A stretch of 64,000 bases of DNA, taken from NCBI GenBank assembly GCA_009711785.1, contig VENA01000016.1:153647-217646 (forward strand), written 5' to 3'. Position 1 is the first letter of the stretch; each line of letters begins with the position of its first letter. The position numbers were made by a program, and so were the translations under genes. Shown piece by piece: positions 44,235-52,368 of this stretch. Source of the DNA: Bacillota bacterium. Lineage in GTDB: Bacteria; Bacillota; Clostridia; Tissierellales; MES13. The notes below the pieces were generated by a model, which made no database searches, was not told the DNA's origin, and saw only the letters and a program-made list of their open reading frames with translations.

Positions 44235-44339
44235 ATGACTGAAATGTTAAAAGGTCTTTTTGATGGGAATAAAACAGAATTACTTTTCTTTTTCTTACTT
44301 ATTGTTGTACTCTTTACTAATTACTATAGTTACAGATAA
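44235..44339 (+). CDS. Tiny membrane protein, YjcZ-like sporulation-type
   Basis: 34 residues: polar head (MTEMLKGLFDGNKT), then hydrophobic ELLFFFLLIVVLFTNYY. AAAGGAGG precedes the ATG by seven bases. Size and the FFFLLIVV core resemble the small Gly/Phe-rich YjcZ-family spore proteins, but the Gly-rich head is missing. Confidence 0.68.
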   Translation: MTEMLKGLFDGNKTELLFFFLLIVVLFTNYYSYR

Positions 44340-44374
44340 AAATTTCTATTTTAAATAATAATAGGAGGGATATT

Positions 44375-44467
44375 ATGGCAGATGGTAAATGTGGATGTGG
44401 TTATGACAGTAGTTTACTATTTTTCTTTTTATTACTAATAGTGTTATTCTGTTCATATTGTCATTAA
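44375..44467 (+). CDS. Tiny Cys-containing membrane protein, YjcZ-like
   Basis: 30 residues. Head ADGKCGCGYDSS carries three Cys-type residues (CGCG), then SLLFFFLLLIVLFCSYCH. AGGAGGG precedes the ATG. Follows the 34-residue ORF by 35 bases and shares its FFFLL core, so the two look like paralogues in one transcript. Confidence 0.7.
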   Translation: MADGKCGCGYDSSLLFFFLLLIVLFCSYCH

Positions 44468-44468
44468 G

Positions 44469-44497
44469 AAAAAAGGGAGCCCTATTTTGGCTCCTTT
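44469..44497 (+). terminator. Hairpin after the two tiny ORFs
   Basis: Imperfect stem AAAGGGAGCC/GGCTCCTTT with one bulge. It also lies downstream of the convergent NAD(P)HX epimerase gene. Confidence 0.6.
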
Positions 44498-44502
44498 AAG
44501 CT

Positions 44503-45162
44503 TTAAAATATATTTACTACATTAGACGGCATACCTATTGTTTCAATTATAACTTCACCTGTATAATCCTTTGCATTAGGATTTAGAAAACCCTTTTTAT
44601 TTAATTGTAAAGTTACTGTTTCATTTGCTTTTATACATATATCATAAATTTCCCCAGTATCACAATTAAGTCCCGAGGGTATATCTATTGATAAAGTATG
44701 TTTACTATATTTATTTATAACTTTTATAGTTTCTTTATATTCACCTTTAATACTTTTAGAAAGACCAGTTCCAAATATTGAATCTATTACCATATCTCCT
44801 TGTTTTATCTCTTTTTTTAAATTATTAATATTCTTTTTATTTTTTATAACTTCAATATTAGCTTTCATATTTTTTAATATATTATAGTTTATACCAAAGC
44901 ATTTGCTTGTTTTATTTAAAGAACCAAGTATAAAAACCTTAACTTTTTTATCCATTGTTATTAGATGTCTAGCTACTGCTAAGCCATCTCCTCCATTATT
45001 TCCTATAGAAGCTACAATTATATATTTTTTTAATTTATCAGTATGTAAATGGTCTAAAACTTTTAAAGCTGCATTTTCCATCAACACTATAGCTGGTATG
45101 CCTAAATTTTCTATACAATATTTATCTATTTTTCTCATTTTTTCACCAGTTACAGAATGCAT
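44503..45162 (-). CDS. nnrE: NAD(P)HX epimerase, stand-alone
   Basis: 219 residues, a YjeF_N domain: ENLGIPAIVLMENAA, ASIGNNGGDGLAVARHL (glycine-rich cofactor loop), VIDSIFGTGLS and SIDIPSGLNCDTG. Epimerises damaged NAD(P)HX hydrate so the dehydratase can repair it. Most bacterial Nnr proteins are fused to the ADP/ATP-dependent dehydratase; that domain is missing here and must be encoded elsewhere, if present. ATG after AGGAGGAT; 10 bases from the YciI-like gene. Confidence 0.9.
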   Translation of the reverse strand: MHSVTGEKMRKIDKYCIENLGIPAIVLMENAALKVLDHLHTDKLKKYIIVASIGNNGGDGLAVARHLITMDKKVKVFILGSLNKTSKCFGINYNILKNMKANIEVIKNKKNINNLKKEIKQGDMVIDSIFGTGLSKSIKGEYKETIKVINKYSKHTLSIDIPSGLNCDTGEIYDICIKANETVTLQLNKKGFLNPNAKDYTGEVIIETIGMPSNVVNIF

Positions 45163-45172
45163 TTATATCCTC

Positions 45173-45463
45173 CTAATTACTTTCTTTGTTCAAAACTTGA
45201 ATATTCCATTCATAGATTTCACAAGTATAGAGTTTTCTAGCAATTAAAGGATCATTCTCAGCAATTTCTTTTGCTTCTTCTATACCATTTGCTTTGATTA
45301 AAGTCATACCACCATCTTCCTTTTCAAAACCTCCACCTATGAAAAATCTTTCATTAGCAATTGTCCTTACATAATTAATATGGTCTTTAAAATCGTTAGA
45401 ACTTATATTAGAACCTTTAACTCTCTTATCAATTCTTACAAATAATTTATCTCCTTTTTCCAT
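45173..45463 (-). CDS. YciI-like (YCII-related) protein
   Basis: 96 residues, a ferredoxin-like dimeric alpha/beta barrel fold: LFVRIDKR, HINYVRTIANERFFIGGGFE, MTLIKANGIEEAKEIAENDP and LYTCEIYEWNI. The His-Asp pair of active YCII proteins is partly present (HINY.., NDP). Role unknown; co-transcribed with nnrE. Confidence 0.82.
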   Translation of the reverse strand: MEKGDKLFVRIDKRVKGSNISSNDFKDHINYVRTIANERFFIGGGFEKEDGGMTLIKANGIEEAKEIAENDPLIARKLYTCEIYEWNIQVLNKESN

Positions 45464-45628
45464 TTAAATCCTCCTTAAGACTTATTACATAATAAATTCT
45501 GTAATATTTAAAATATTCCTTCTTTTACTAAATAATTAGTATAATATACTAATTATCACAAAATCATATAGAATATTAGTTTTTTAATATCAAATAATAT
45601 AATTATAAAACAAATTGGTGGTGATAAA

Positions 45629-46240
45629 TTGAAAAAAACTTTAATAGTTGTATTAATTCTTTTACTACTTTCTACTCCAGTATTAGCTGAATCCTTTAGT
45701 TATACTGTTAAACCTGGAGACAGCTTATGGAAAATTGCTGTAAAATATGAAGTAGGTTTAAGTGAGATTATTTCAGAAAACCCTCAAATTAAAAATCCAA
45801 GTTTAATATATCCAGGACAAATAATAAATGTTCCAAACATTAAAGATATAAAAGCCTTAGAAAATGAAGTAATAAGACTTGTTAACATAGAAAGATCAAA
45901 ACATGGACTTGAAATGTTAAAGGGAAATTGGCAACTTTCTAGATGTGCTAGATATAAATCTAAGGATATGGTTAATAATAATTACTTTGCACACTATTCT
46001 CCTGTCTATGGTTCACCTTTTAAAATGATGGAAAATTTCGGTCTTAAATTTACAGCTGCTGGTGAAAATATAGCAAAAGGACAACAAAGCCCTAAACAGG
46101 TTATGAATTCTTGGATGAATTCCCCTGGACATAGAAATAATATACTAAGCCCTTCATTTAGTGAAATAGGTGTAGGATTAGCTAAGGATAAGTACGGAAC
46201 ATATCACTGGACTCAAATGTTTATGAGAGCTACTAAATAA
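45629..46240 (+). CDS. Secreted LysM-SCP/CAP domain protein
   Basis: 203 residues. Signal peptide (LIVVLILLLLSTPVLAES, cleavage near residue 21), one LysM domain (about 24-68, YTVKPGDSLWKIAVKYEVGL to LIYPGQIINVP) and a CAP domain (about 75-200, HYSP, GENIAKGQQSPKQVMNSWMN, SPGHRNNIL, YHWTQMFMR). Binds peptidoglycan; this is the YkwD/SafA-like class of wall or spore-coat proteins. TTG start after GGTGGTGA. Confidence 0.93.
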   Translation: MKKTLIVVLILLLLSTPVLAESFSYTVKPGDSLWKIAVKYEVGLSEIISENPQIKNPSLIYPGQIINVPNIKDIKALENEVIRLVNIERSKHGLEMLKGNWQLSRCARYKSKDMVNNNYFAHYSPVYGSPFKMMENFGLKFTAAGENIAKGQQSPKQVMNSWMNSPGHRNNILSPSFSEIGVGLAKDKYGTYHWTQMFMRATK

Positions 46241-46264
46241 AGCTGGAAGTTATCCAGCTTTATT
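46240..46264 (+). terminator. Terminator after the LysM-SCP gene
   Basis: Stem AAGCTGGA/TCCAGCTT, loop of five, then TATTTT; the convergent YkuS gene ends inside the tail. Confidence 0.78.
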
Positions 46265-46502
46265 TTATGTTATTTAATTTTTTATAGATATCCTCAGCCG
46301 ATAATCCAGATGCTTCTATTATTGGTGATGATGTTTTTAATTCTCCTAATGTATCTTTTTCTAAAATAATTGCTTCATAATCATTAGTAGTAATATCGTC
46401 TAAAGTACTATTTTTATACATAGTTCTAACATCATAACCCTTATCTTTAAAATAACTTCTTACATCTGTTAAAGTATTCTCTACTACTATTTTTTTATTC
46501 AT
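46260..46502 (-). CDS. UPF0180 protein (YkuS-like)
   Basis: 80 residues. Starts KKIVVENTLTDVRSYFKDKG and has ITTNDYEAIILEKDTLGELK and SSPIIEASGLSAEDI, matching the small UPF0180 family. Function unknown. GGAGG before the ATG. Confidence 0.85.
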   Translation of the reverse strand: MNKKIVVENTLTDVRSYFKDKGYDVRTMYKNSTLDDITTNDYEAIILEKDTLGELKTSSPIIEASGLSAEDIYKKLNNIK

Positions 46503-46578
46503 AACAAGCCTCCAATAAAATATTTTATATTTAGTATTTACATACCTATAAAAAATATTTATTCAAGACTTTAATTTA

Positions 46579-47121
46579 CTATTTTTTATATTCTTCTTTT
46601 AATATACTCATAATAATAGTATCAGTAAACTCCCCATCTATGTAAAATTCTTTTCTTTTTCTGCCCTCTTCTATGAAACCACATTTTTTATAACACTTAT
46701 AAGCTCTTTTATTATATCCTCTAAGTTCTAATTCGAGTCTATTTAAATTTAAACTTTCAAAAACATATTTTTGTAATAGTTTTATAGCCTTTGTTCCATA
46801 TCCCTTTCCTCGATTATTTTCAGTTCCTATAACTATCCCTAATTCACCTACTCTATTTTTCCAGTCTATTCTAATTAAATCAAGTTGACCTATATACTCA
46901 CCTGTATCTTTATTTGCTATTACAAAATATATCTGCTCTTTACCAGTATAGTCTAAAATATGTTTTAAATATTTTTCAGTAGTTTGATATGTATGGGGTG
47001 TTAAAAATGCATCAGATAACCATTTTGTTATCTGAGGATTGTTAACCCACTTTCTCATATATTTTAAATCATCTTCTCTGTACTCTCTAAGTATTATATC
47101 TTCCCCATAAATTCTTGCCAT
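46579..47121 (-). CDS. GNAT N-acetyltransferase (RimJ/RimL type)
   Basis: 180 residues. Full GNAT fold: ITLREYREDDLKYMR-like strand, YIGQLDLIRIDWKNRVGELG, acetyl-CoA loop ENNRGKGYGTKAIKLLQKYV, and NLNRLELELRGYNKRAYKCY then KKCGFIEEGRKRK. Resembles spermidine or ribosomal-protein acetyltransferases; substrate unknown. AGGGGGC before the ATG. Confidence 0.88.
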   Translation of the reverse strand: MARIYGEDIILREYREDDLKYMRKWVNNPQITKWLSDAFLTPHTYQTTEKYLKHILDYTGKEQIYFVIANKDTGEYIGQLDLIRIDWKNRVGELGIVIGTENNRGKGYGTKAIKLLQKYVFESLNLNRLELELRGYNKRAYKCYKKCGFIEEGRKRKEFYIDGEFTDTIIMSILKEEYKK

Positions 47122-47174
47122 ACTTATGCCCCCTAATTTTTTTTAATCTCAAGCTACCTTATTTATTATATTTA

Positions 47175-47900
47175 TTATATATCCCTTATCTTTTTGGCCC
47201 TAATAAATAAAAATTGTGGTTTTTTTGTTAACTTATTATAGGCTTTAGGAGCATTTTCTTTAAATTTATTTGTTGGCATAGGCTCATCTAGCTTTTCTAT
47301 TGTAAAACCATTATCTAGAATTTGTGAAATTATATCCTTTAAAGGCCTTCTATAAAATTTTACTTTAGTTTTTCCTTTATGAGTATCCCATTCATCTTCT
47401 AATAATTCAGTTCGAAAGTAATTATCTCTTTTAAAATATGTAAAATCCATAAATGGATGGTGAACTGAAAAAACTAAATGTCCTGAAAGTTTTAATAATT
47501 TATTAAATTCTTTCATCACAATATTCCAATCTTTAATATAATGTAAAACTAAGGATGCTAATATAATATCAAAAGAACTATTTTCAATAAAATCTAATGG
47601 CTCATTTAAATCAGCTTTAAGTACTTTTCCTCTTTTACCTAATCTTTTTTTAGTCATCGTAACCATTTCTTCACTAAAATCTATTGATGTTACATCTGCT
47701 CCTTTATCTAAGAGCCACTTAGAATACCAACCGGCTGCACAACCTGCATCTAATACTTTTTTTCCTTTTACATCAGGTAATAAAGATAAAGTAGCCGGTC
47801 TTTCATAATAGGCATTATAAGCTTTGTTATCAACATGTTTAAAATAATACTCTGCCATAAAATTATATGAATCCAAGGAAATACTCTTTTTATTAACCAT
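47175..47900 (-). CDS. Class I SAM-dependent methyltransferase
   Basis: 241 residues. Motif I VLDAGCAAGWYSKWL, DVTSIDFSEEM, VLKADLNEPLDF, SFDIILASLVLHYIKDW, then a cap region with a conserved HHPFMDF. Similar to UbiE/Coq5-like small-molecule methyltransferases. AAAGGGGG before the ATG. Confidence 0.88.
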   Translation of the reverse strand: MVNKKSISLDSYNFMAEYYFKHVDNKAYNAYYERPATLSLLPDVKGKKVLDAGCAAGWYSKWLLDKGADVTSIDFSEEMVTMTKKRLGKRGKVLKADLNEPLDFIENSSFDIILASLVLHYIKDWNIVMKEFNKLLKLSGHLVFSVHHPFMDFTYFKRDNYFRTELLEDEWDTHKGKTKVKFYRRPLKDIISQILDNGFTIEKLDEPMPTNKFKENAPKAYNKLTKKPQFLFIRAKKIRDI

Positions 47901-47983
47901 AAAAACCCCCTTTAGTAGATTAAGATATATAAAGTATAATATTTCTATATATCATATATTAAATACCATATTATATCAAGTAA

Positions 47984-48763
47984 TTAATCTACTTTTCTTA
48001 TCTCTTTTACTATGTTCTTACATATATTTTCATTTCCTGCTACTAAAGAAACACCTCTTTTATTTTCTAAATATTTAACATATCCATTAGCTTCTTTTAT
48101 TATTAAAATACCTGCTGCAACATCCCATAAACTTAAATTAATCTCCCAAAATCCATCTAATCGACCACATGCAACATTAGCTAAATCAAATGCAGCAACT
48201 CCCATTCTTCTAAGTCCCCTTACTTTAGGTACAAAATGTGCAAAATAATTAGCATTATTATCTTTATTTATAGCTCTATCATAGGGAAAACCTGTAGCTA
48301 ATACACACTGATTTAATTTATCTTTACTTGAAACAGTAATAGACTTACCATTTAAATATGCTCCTTTTCCCTTTATTGCTTCAAATAATTCATCTAACAT
48401 AGGTATATAAATAACTCCTAAAACATAATCCTCTTTATATTTTAATGCTATAGATATTGCAAAAATAGGTAAACCTTGAGCGTAATTTGTTGTACCATCT
48501 AATGGATCTACTATCCATAGATAATCTGATTTGCAATTCTTTTTTCCTGCTTCCTCTGATAATATTCCATGTTCAGGATAAGTGCTTTTAATAGCTTTTA
48601 TTATATACTCTTCTGATAATTCATCTACTTCTGTTACTAAATCAACATCCGTTGATTTTTTATTTATTAATAAATTAGCTTTTGTTAAATTATCCTTTTG
48701 CATCTTACCTACCTTTTTAGCCCACGATTTTACATTCTTTGAAGCTTCTCTCAAATCTATCAT
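47984..48763 (-). CDS. Inositol monophosphatase family protein
   Basis: 259 residues. Li+-sensitive phosphatase fold with metal-binding motifs GILSEEAG (Glu-Glu), WIVDPLDGTTNYAQG (Asp-Asp) and LWDVAAGILIIKEA. Substrate may be inositol phosphate, PAP or NADP. AAGGAGG before the ATG. Confidence 0.93.
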   Translation of the reverse strand: MIDLREASKNVKSWAKKVGKMQKDNLTKANLLINKKSTDVDLVTEVDELSEEYIIKAIKSTYPEHGILSEEAGKKNCKSDYLWIVDPLDGTTNYAQGLPIFAISIALKYKEDYVLGVIYIPMLDELFEAIKGKGAYLNGKSITVSSKDKLNQCVLATGFPYDRAINKDNNANYFAHFVPKVRGLRRMGVAAFDLANVACGRLDGFWEINLSLWDVAAGILIIKEANGYVKYLENKRGVSLVAGNENICKNIVKEIRKVD

Positions 48764-48787
48764 TTTAGACCTCCTTATTTTCTATTT

Positions 48788-48990
48788 ATCTAAAAAATTC
48801 ATTTGTTATTTTATAAAAGATTTCAATTCTCTTATATATATATTATCATCCTTTGTTATTTCTCCTATTAATATATTGAATACTCTTTAAAAGTGAAATG
48901 TAGAAAAATAGGCAACTTTAGCTATATCCTGAGAATTAATATCACTTCTAATATTTTTTTATATATTCTAAGACATTATTCTCATTATTA
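48788..48990 (-). pseudogene. Decayed AraC-family regulator remnant (HTH region)
   Basis: Not a working gene. In pieces, the minus strand encodes NENNVLEYIKK, then after a one-base slip in a seven-A run SDINSQDIAKVAYFSTFHF, an in-frame TAA where AraC proteins have Gln, and RVFNILIGEITK. This is the first helix-turn-helix of an AraC/XylS activator (SSxFHFQRVF...LIGE). The rest is missing: about 20 residues further the frame stops at 48788. It fills most of the 410-bp gap between IMPase and the M20 peptidase. Confidence 0.7.
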
Positions 48991-49121
48991 ATCTAACTTA
49001 TAACCAACACTTTTTAAACTTAATTCTAACTATTTAAGAAAAGAGGCCGCTACTCTATAAAGTTTTTTATCCCCATATTTTCTATGTAATAATATTATAT
49101 GTTATTTTTAATGTTACCAAT

Positions 49122-49149
49122 AAGAAAAGGGGCTAAAAAGCCCCTTCTT
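49122..49149 (-). terminator. Terminator after the M20 peptidase gene
   Basis: Stem AAGaaAAGGGGCT/AGCCCCTTCTT with loop AAAA; the U-rich part lies on the minus strand. Confidence 0.75.
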
Positions 49150-49176
49150 ACCAGTGTAAAATTTTGAGTATCTATT

Positions 49177-50286
49177 TTATACTGATTTAATTATTTCTAA
49201 TACTAACTTTGAAATATTAACTAAATCTTTAATGTAAATATGTTCTTCTAATGTATGTGGCTTTCTTTCTCCTATGCCTAAGTTTATTGCTTTTATTCCA
49301 TTTCCATTTAGTATATTAGTATCGCTTCCTCCTCCAGTGGAATCGGTAAATGGTTTGATATCAACCTTTTGACAAGCTTTTTTAACAATTTCTACTATTT
49401 CATCACTTTCATCTACAGTAAATGCTCCATACATTCTGGTTGTTTCAATTTCTACCTCTGCTCCAAACTCCTTTGCAGCATCTTCAAAGCATTTTACCAT
49501 ATGTGCTGTTTGCTTATCTAACTTTTCATTACTTAAACTTCTAGCCTCAGCTTTAATAGAAACCTCTGGAGTAACTATATTTGTAGCTTTACCACCTTTA
49601 ATTGTTCCAATATTTGCAGTAGTTTCTTCATCAATTCTAAGTAAATCCATTCTGCTTATGGCATTGGCTGCAACGTTTATAGAGCTTATACCTTCTTCAG
49701 GAGCTACTCCTGCATGGGCAGATCTTCCCTTTACCTTTACATTTATTTTATCTTGAGCAGGACCCTTTATTATTATTTGTCCAGGATCTCCACCACTATC
49801 TAGAACAAATGCTTTTTTAGATTCCAACTTACTATATTCTAAATTTTTGGCTCCAAATAATCCACCCTCTTCATAAATACTAAATACAATTTCAATAGGT
49901 CCGTGCTCTATATCTTTTTCCTTTAATATCTTTAGAGCTTCAATTACAGCAGCAATCCCCGCTTTATCATCAGCTCCTAAAACAGTTGTGCCATCAGAGT
50001 ATATAATGTCATTCTTTATAACTGGTTTTATACCTACACTTGGTGAAACTGTATCCATATGGCAGCTAAATAATATAGGTTCCCTATCTTTAGTTCCCTT
50101 TAACTTAGCTATAACATTTCCAGTGTTACTTCCTACTTTTTTTCCTGCATTATCTATATACACTTCAAACCCTAAACCTTCTAATTCTTTTGTTATAAAT
50201 TGTGAAAATTCCTTTTCATTTTTTGTAGGACTATCTATTTGAACATATTTCTTAAATTCATCTACTATTCTTTCTCTATTTACCAT
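49177..50286 (-). CDS. M20-family peptidase (PepT-like)
   Basis: 369 residues. Zinc motifs: FSCHMDTVSP, LGADDKAGIAAVIEAL, FSIYEEGGLFGAK, DSGG and TGGGSDTNILN. Peptidase-dimerisation domain in the middle (KVKGRSAHAGVAPEEGISSI). AbgA/PepT-like enzymes trim peptides or cleave aminobenzoyl-glutamate. It is next to the AbgT-type transporter gene in the same direction, a known functional pair. Confidence 0.9.
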   Translation of the reverse strand: MVNRERIVDEFKKYVQIDSPTKNEKEFSQFITKELEGLGFEVYIDNAGKKVGSNTGNVIAKLKGTKDREPILFSCHMDTVSPSVGIKPVIKNDIIYSDGTTVLGADDKAGIAAVIEALKILKEKDIEHGPIEIVFSIYEEGGLFGAKNLEYSKLESKKAFVLDSGGDPGQIIIKGPAQDKINVKVKGRSAHAGVAPEEGISSINVAANAISRMDLLRIDEETTANIGTIKGGKATNIVTPEVSIKAEARSLSNEKLDKQTAHMVKCFEDAAKEFGAEVEIETTRMYGAFTVDESDEIVEIVKKACQKVDIKPFTDSTGGGSDTNILNGNGIKAINLGIGERKPHTLEEHIYIKDLVNISKLVLEIIKSV

Positions 50287-50348
50287 ACAAAATTCCCCTC
50301 TCTATTCATTTTCTATACAGTAATACATTACAAATTTTTGGTAAAATT

Positions 50349-50375
50349 AAAGGGCGCCTAAAGGCACCCTTTTTA
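50349..50375 (-). terminator. Terminator after the AbgT gene
   Basis: Stem AAAGGGCGCCT/AGGCACCCTTT (one mismatch) with loop AA; U tract weak on the minus strand. Confidence 0.7.
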
Positions 50376-50382
50376 TATTTTA

Positions 50383-51927
50383 TTACATTGGCATCTTTAT
50401 AAATGCATCGGGACCTATTGGCGCTCCAAGGAAATACCATACAGCTAATAGAATTGTCCAACCTAGTAAAAATACTATTGAATATGGAACCATTGTAGAT
50501 ATCAGTGTTCCGATACCTGAATCTTCATCATATTTTTGTGCAAATACAACTATTACTGCAAAGTATGACATAAGTGGTGATATTATATTTGTCGTAGAAT
50601 CACCTAAACGATACGCCAGTTGAGTAAATTCAGGTGTGAATCCTAATTTAGCCATCATAGGCACAAACACAGGAGCCATGATACCCCATTTAGCAGAAGC
50701 TGAGCCTATAAATAGGTTTATACATCCTGCAACTAAAATAAATGCTATAATCAGTGGGAATCCAGTAAATCCTATTGATTTTAAGAAGTCTGCACCACTT
50801 ACTGCTAATATAGTTCCTAGATTAGTATATGAAAAATACTTAATAAATTGAGCTGCAAAGAATGATAACACTAGATATCCACCCATTGTTGACATGGACT
50901 TAGACATAAACTTAACTACATGCTTATCATTCTTAATAGTTCCTGCTCCCATTCCAAAAGCTAACCCTGGTATTAAGAAGAATAACATTATTGTAGGAAC
51001 TAATCCATCATGTGTAAATGCATCTAGACTTCCATCTACTCTTAATAATGCATTTTCAGGAACTGTTAAATATGCCATAATTCCAACAAATGCTATCATA
51101 GAAAGCCCTGCAAATAATAATCCCTTTTTCTCTTCATTAGTTACTTCCATTGAATCATCGGTATCTTGAGTTATGCCTTTATATTCCCCTAATCTTGGTT
51201 CAACTATTTTTTCAGTTACCCAAGTACCTAAGATTGTAATTAAAAATGTAGATACAAACATAAAATAATAGTTTGATGTTGGTAGTATTGTACCTGTCAT
51301 TCCTCCAGCAGCCATCGCTTCATTTGTAATCCCAGTTAGTAAAGGATCTAAAGTACCTACCAGTAAGTTAGCAGAGAACCCTCCTGAAACCCCAGCAAAT
51401 GCAGCCGCAAGTCCAGCCAATGGATGTCTTTTAAAGCTTAGGAAAACGATAGCCCCAAGTGGAACTAAAACAACATAACCTGCATCCGAAGCTATATTTG
51501 ACATAACCCCTGCAAATACAACAACAGCCGTTATAAGCTTTTTAGGTGTACTTAATACTAATTTTTTTAAAGCTGCACTTATAAGTCCAGTTCCTTCTGC
51601 AACACCCACTCCAAGCATTGCAACTAACACAGTTCCCAGTGGTGCGAAACTTGTAAAGTTTTCAGTTGCTGTATTAATCATATACCTTAACCCTTCAGCA
51701 CTCATCAAAGAAACTGCCTCAATTGTCTTCTCTGTTTTGTACTTTGCATCATAAAAACTAACTGTTATTCCTGAACGATATGCTATTTCAGATATCACTA
51801 TAACAGCAAGTGCGAAAATAATGAAGATTGTCACTGGATGTGGCAACTTATTTCCGACATTTTCAATACCATTAAGAAACTTATTAAATAGTCCTTGTTT
51901 CTTATTAGATTTTGCTTTAGTACTCAT
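50383..51927 (-). CDS. AbgT-family transporter
   Basis: 514 residues, about 11-13 membrane helices. Family blocks: GIENVGNKLPHPVTIFIIFA, FAPLGTVLVAMLGVGVAEGT, SDAGYVVLVPLGAIVFLSF, GSASAKWGIMAPVFVPMM and YRLGDSTTNIISPLMSYFAV. AbgT imports p-aminobenzoyl-glutamate; relatives export sulfonamides. Followed by the M20 peptidase gene 97 bases downstream, which would use the imported peptide. GAGGAGG before the ATG. Confidence 0.93.
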   Translation of the reverse strand: MSTKAKSNKKQGLFNKFLNGIENVGNKLPHPVTIFIIFALAVIVISEIAYRSGITVSFYDAKYKTEKTIEAVSLMSAEGLRYMINTATENFTSFAPLGTVLVAMLGVGVAEGTGLISAALKKLVLSTPKKLITAVVVFAGVMSNIASDAGYVVLVPLGAIVFLSFKRHPLAGLAAAFAGVSGGFSANLLVGTLDPLLTGITNEAMAAGGMTGTILPTSNYYFMFVSTFLITILGTWVTEKIVEPRLGEYKGITQDTDDSMEVTNEEKKGLLFAGLSMIAFVGIMAYLTVPENALLRVDGSLDAFTHDGLVPTIMLFFLIPGLAFGMGAGTIKNDKHVVKFMSKSMSTMGGYLVLSFFAAQFIKYFSYTNLGTILAVSGADFLKSIGFTGFPLIIAFILVAGCINLFIGSASAKWGIMAPVFVPMMAKLGFTPEFTQLAYRLGDSTTNIISPLMSYFAVIVVFAQKYDEDSGIGTLISTMVPYSIVFLLGWTILLAVWYFLGAPIGPDAFIKMPM

Positions 51928-52368
51928 TAATAATTCCTCCTCATGTAAAAGTTTTTATCTTTATAAGATTATTTCGACACATTTACATTTTAGCAAATTT
52001 TCGACAATTTGAGTGTTAAAATTTGTTAATGAGATTGAATATTATGAAATCAAATTATATTGAAAATAATTTAAATTTTCTTATTTTTAACTTCTAACTA
52101 TTTAAAACTAAAAAACTTCAGTGAAAACACTGACATTTTACAGCCTTAACACTCACATATAACCTGTGAAGTTAAGATTTTATTTGTCATTTTAGGTGAT
52201 ATAAATTTATTATTCTTTAGTTCCTATATAAATTAAAATAGCTACAGTAGTAAATCAACTTTGCTTCTCTCCCTTTTTACTACTTATTAATATTTATAAT
52301 ACAATAGTTATCACTTTCTTTAGTCAATAAGCATAAATTATTATAACTAATTATATGGAGGAGAGATA
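51928..52368. other. Intergenic region between AbgT and cysteine synthase
   Basis: 441 bp. Near AbgT it has two TTTCGACA copies (51972-51979 and 51999-52006). A stem CAGTG/CACTG with U run on the minus strand around 52120-52135 looks like a weak terminator with no recognisable gene behind it, so a short untranslated RNA is possible. TATAAT at 52295-52300 may serve cysK. No coding remnant or riboswitch seen. Confidence 0.4.

Noticed and set aside
48582..48890. 102-residue plus-strand reading frame
   Set aside because: Antisense to the IMPase start and to the decayed HTH; no ribosome site.
51998..52013. CodY box AATTTTCGACAATTT before the AbgT gene
   Set aside because: Only part of the AATTTTCWGAAAATT consensus is matched, so in this AT-rich DNA it is not a reliable call.
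51928..52368. T-box or SAM riboswitch upstream of cysK
   Set aside because: No GGTGG-ACCGCG-type T-box end or SAM core was found in the plus strand, only AT-rich sequence.
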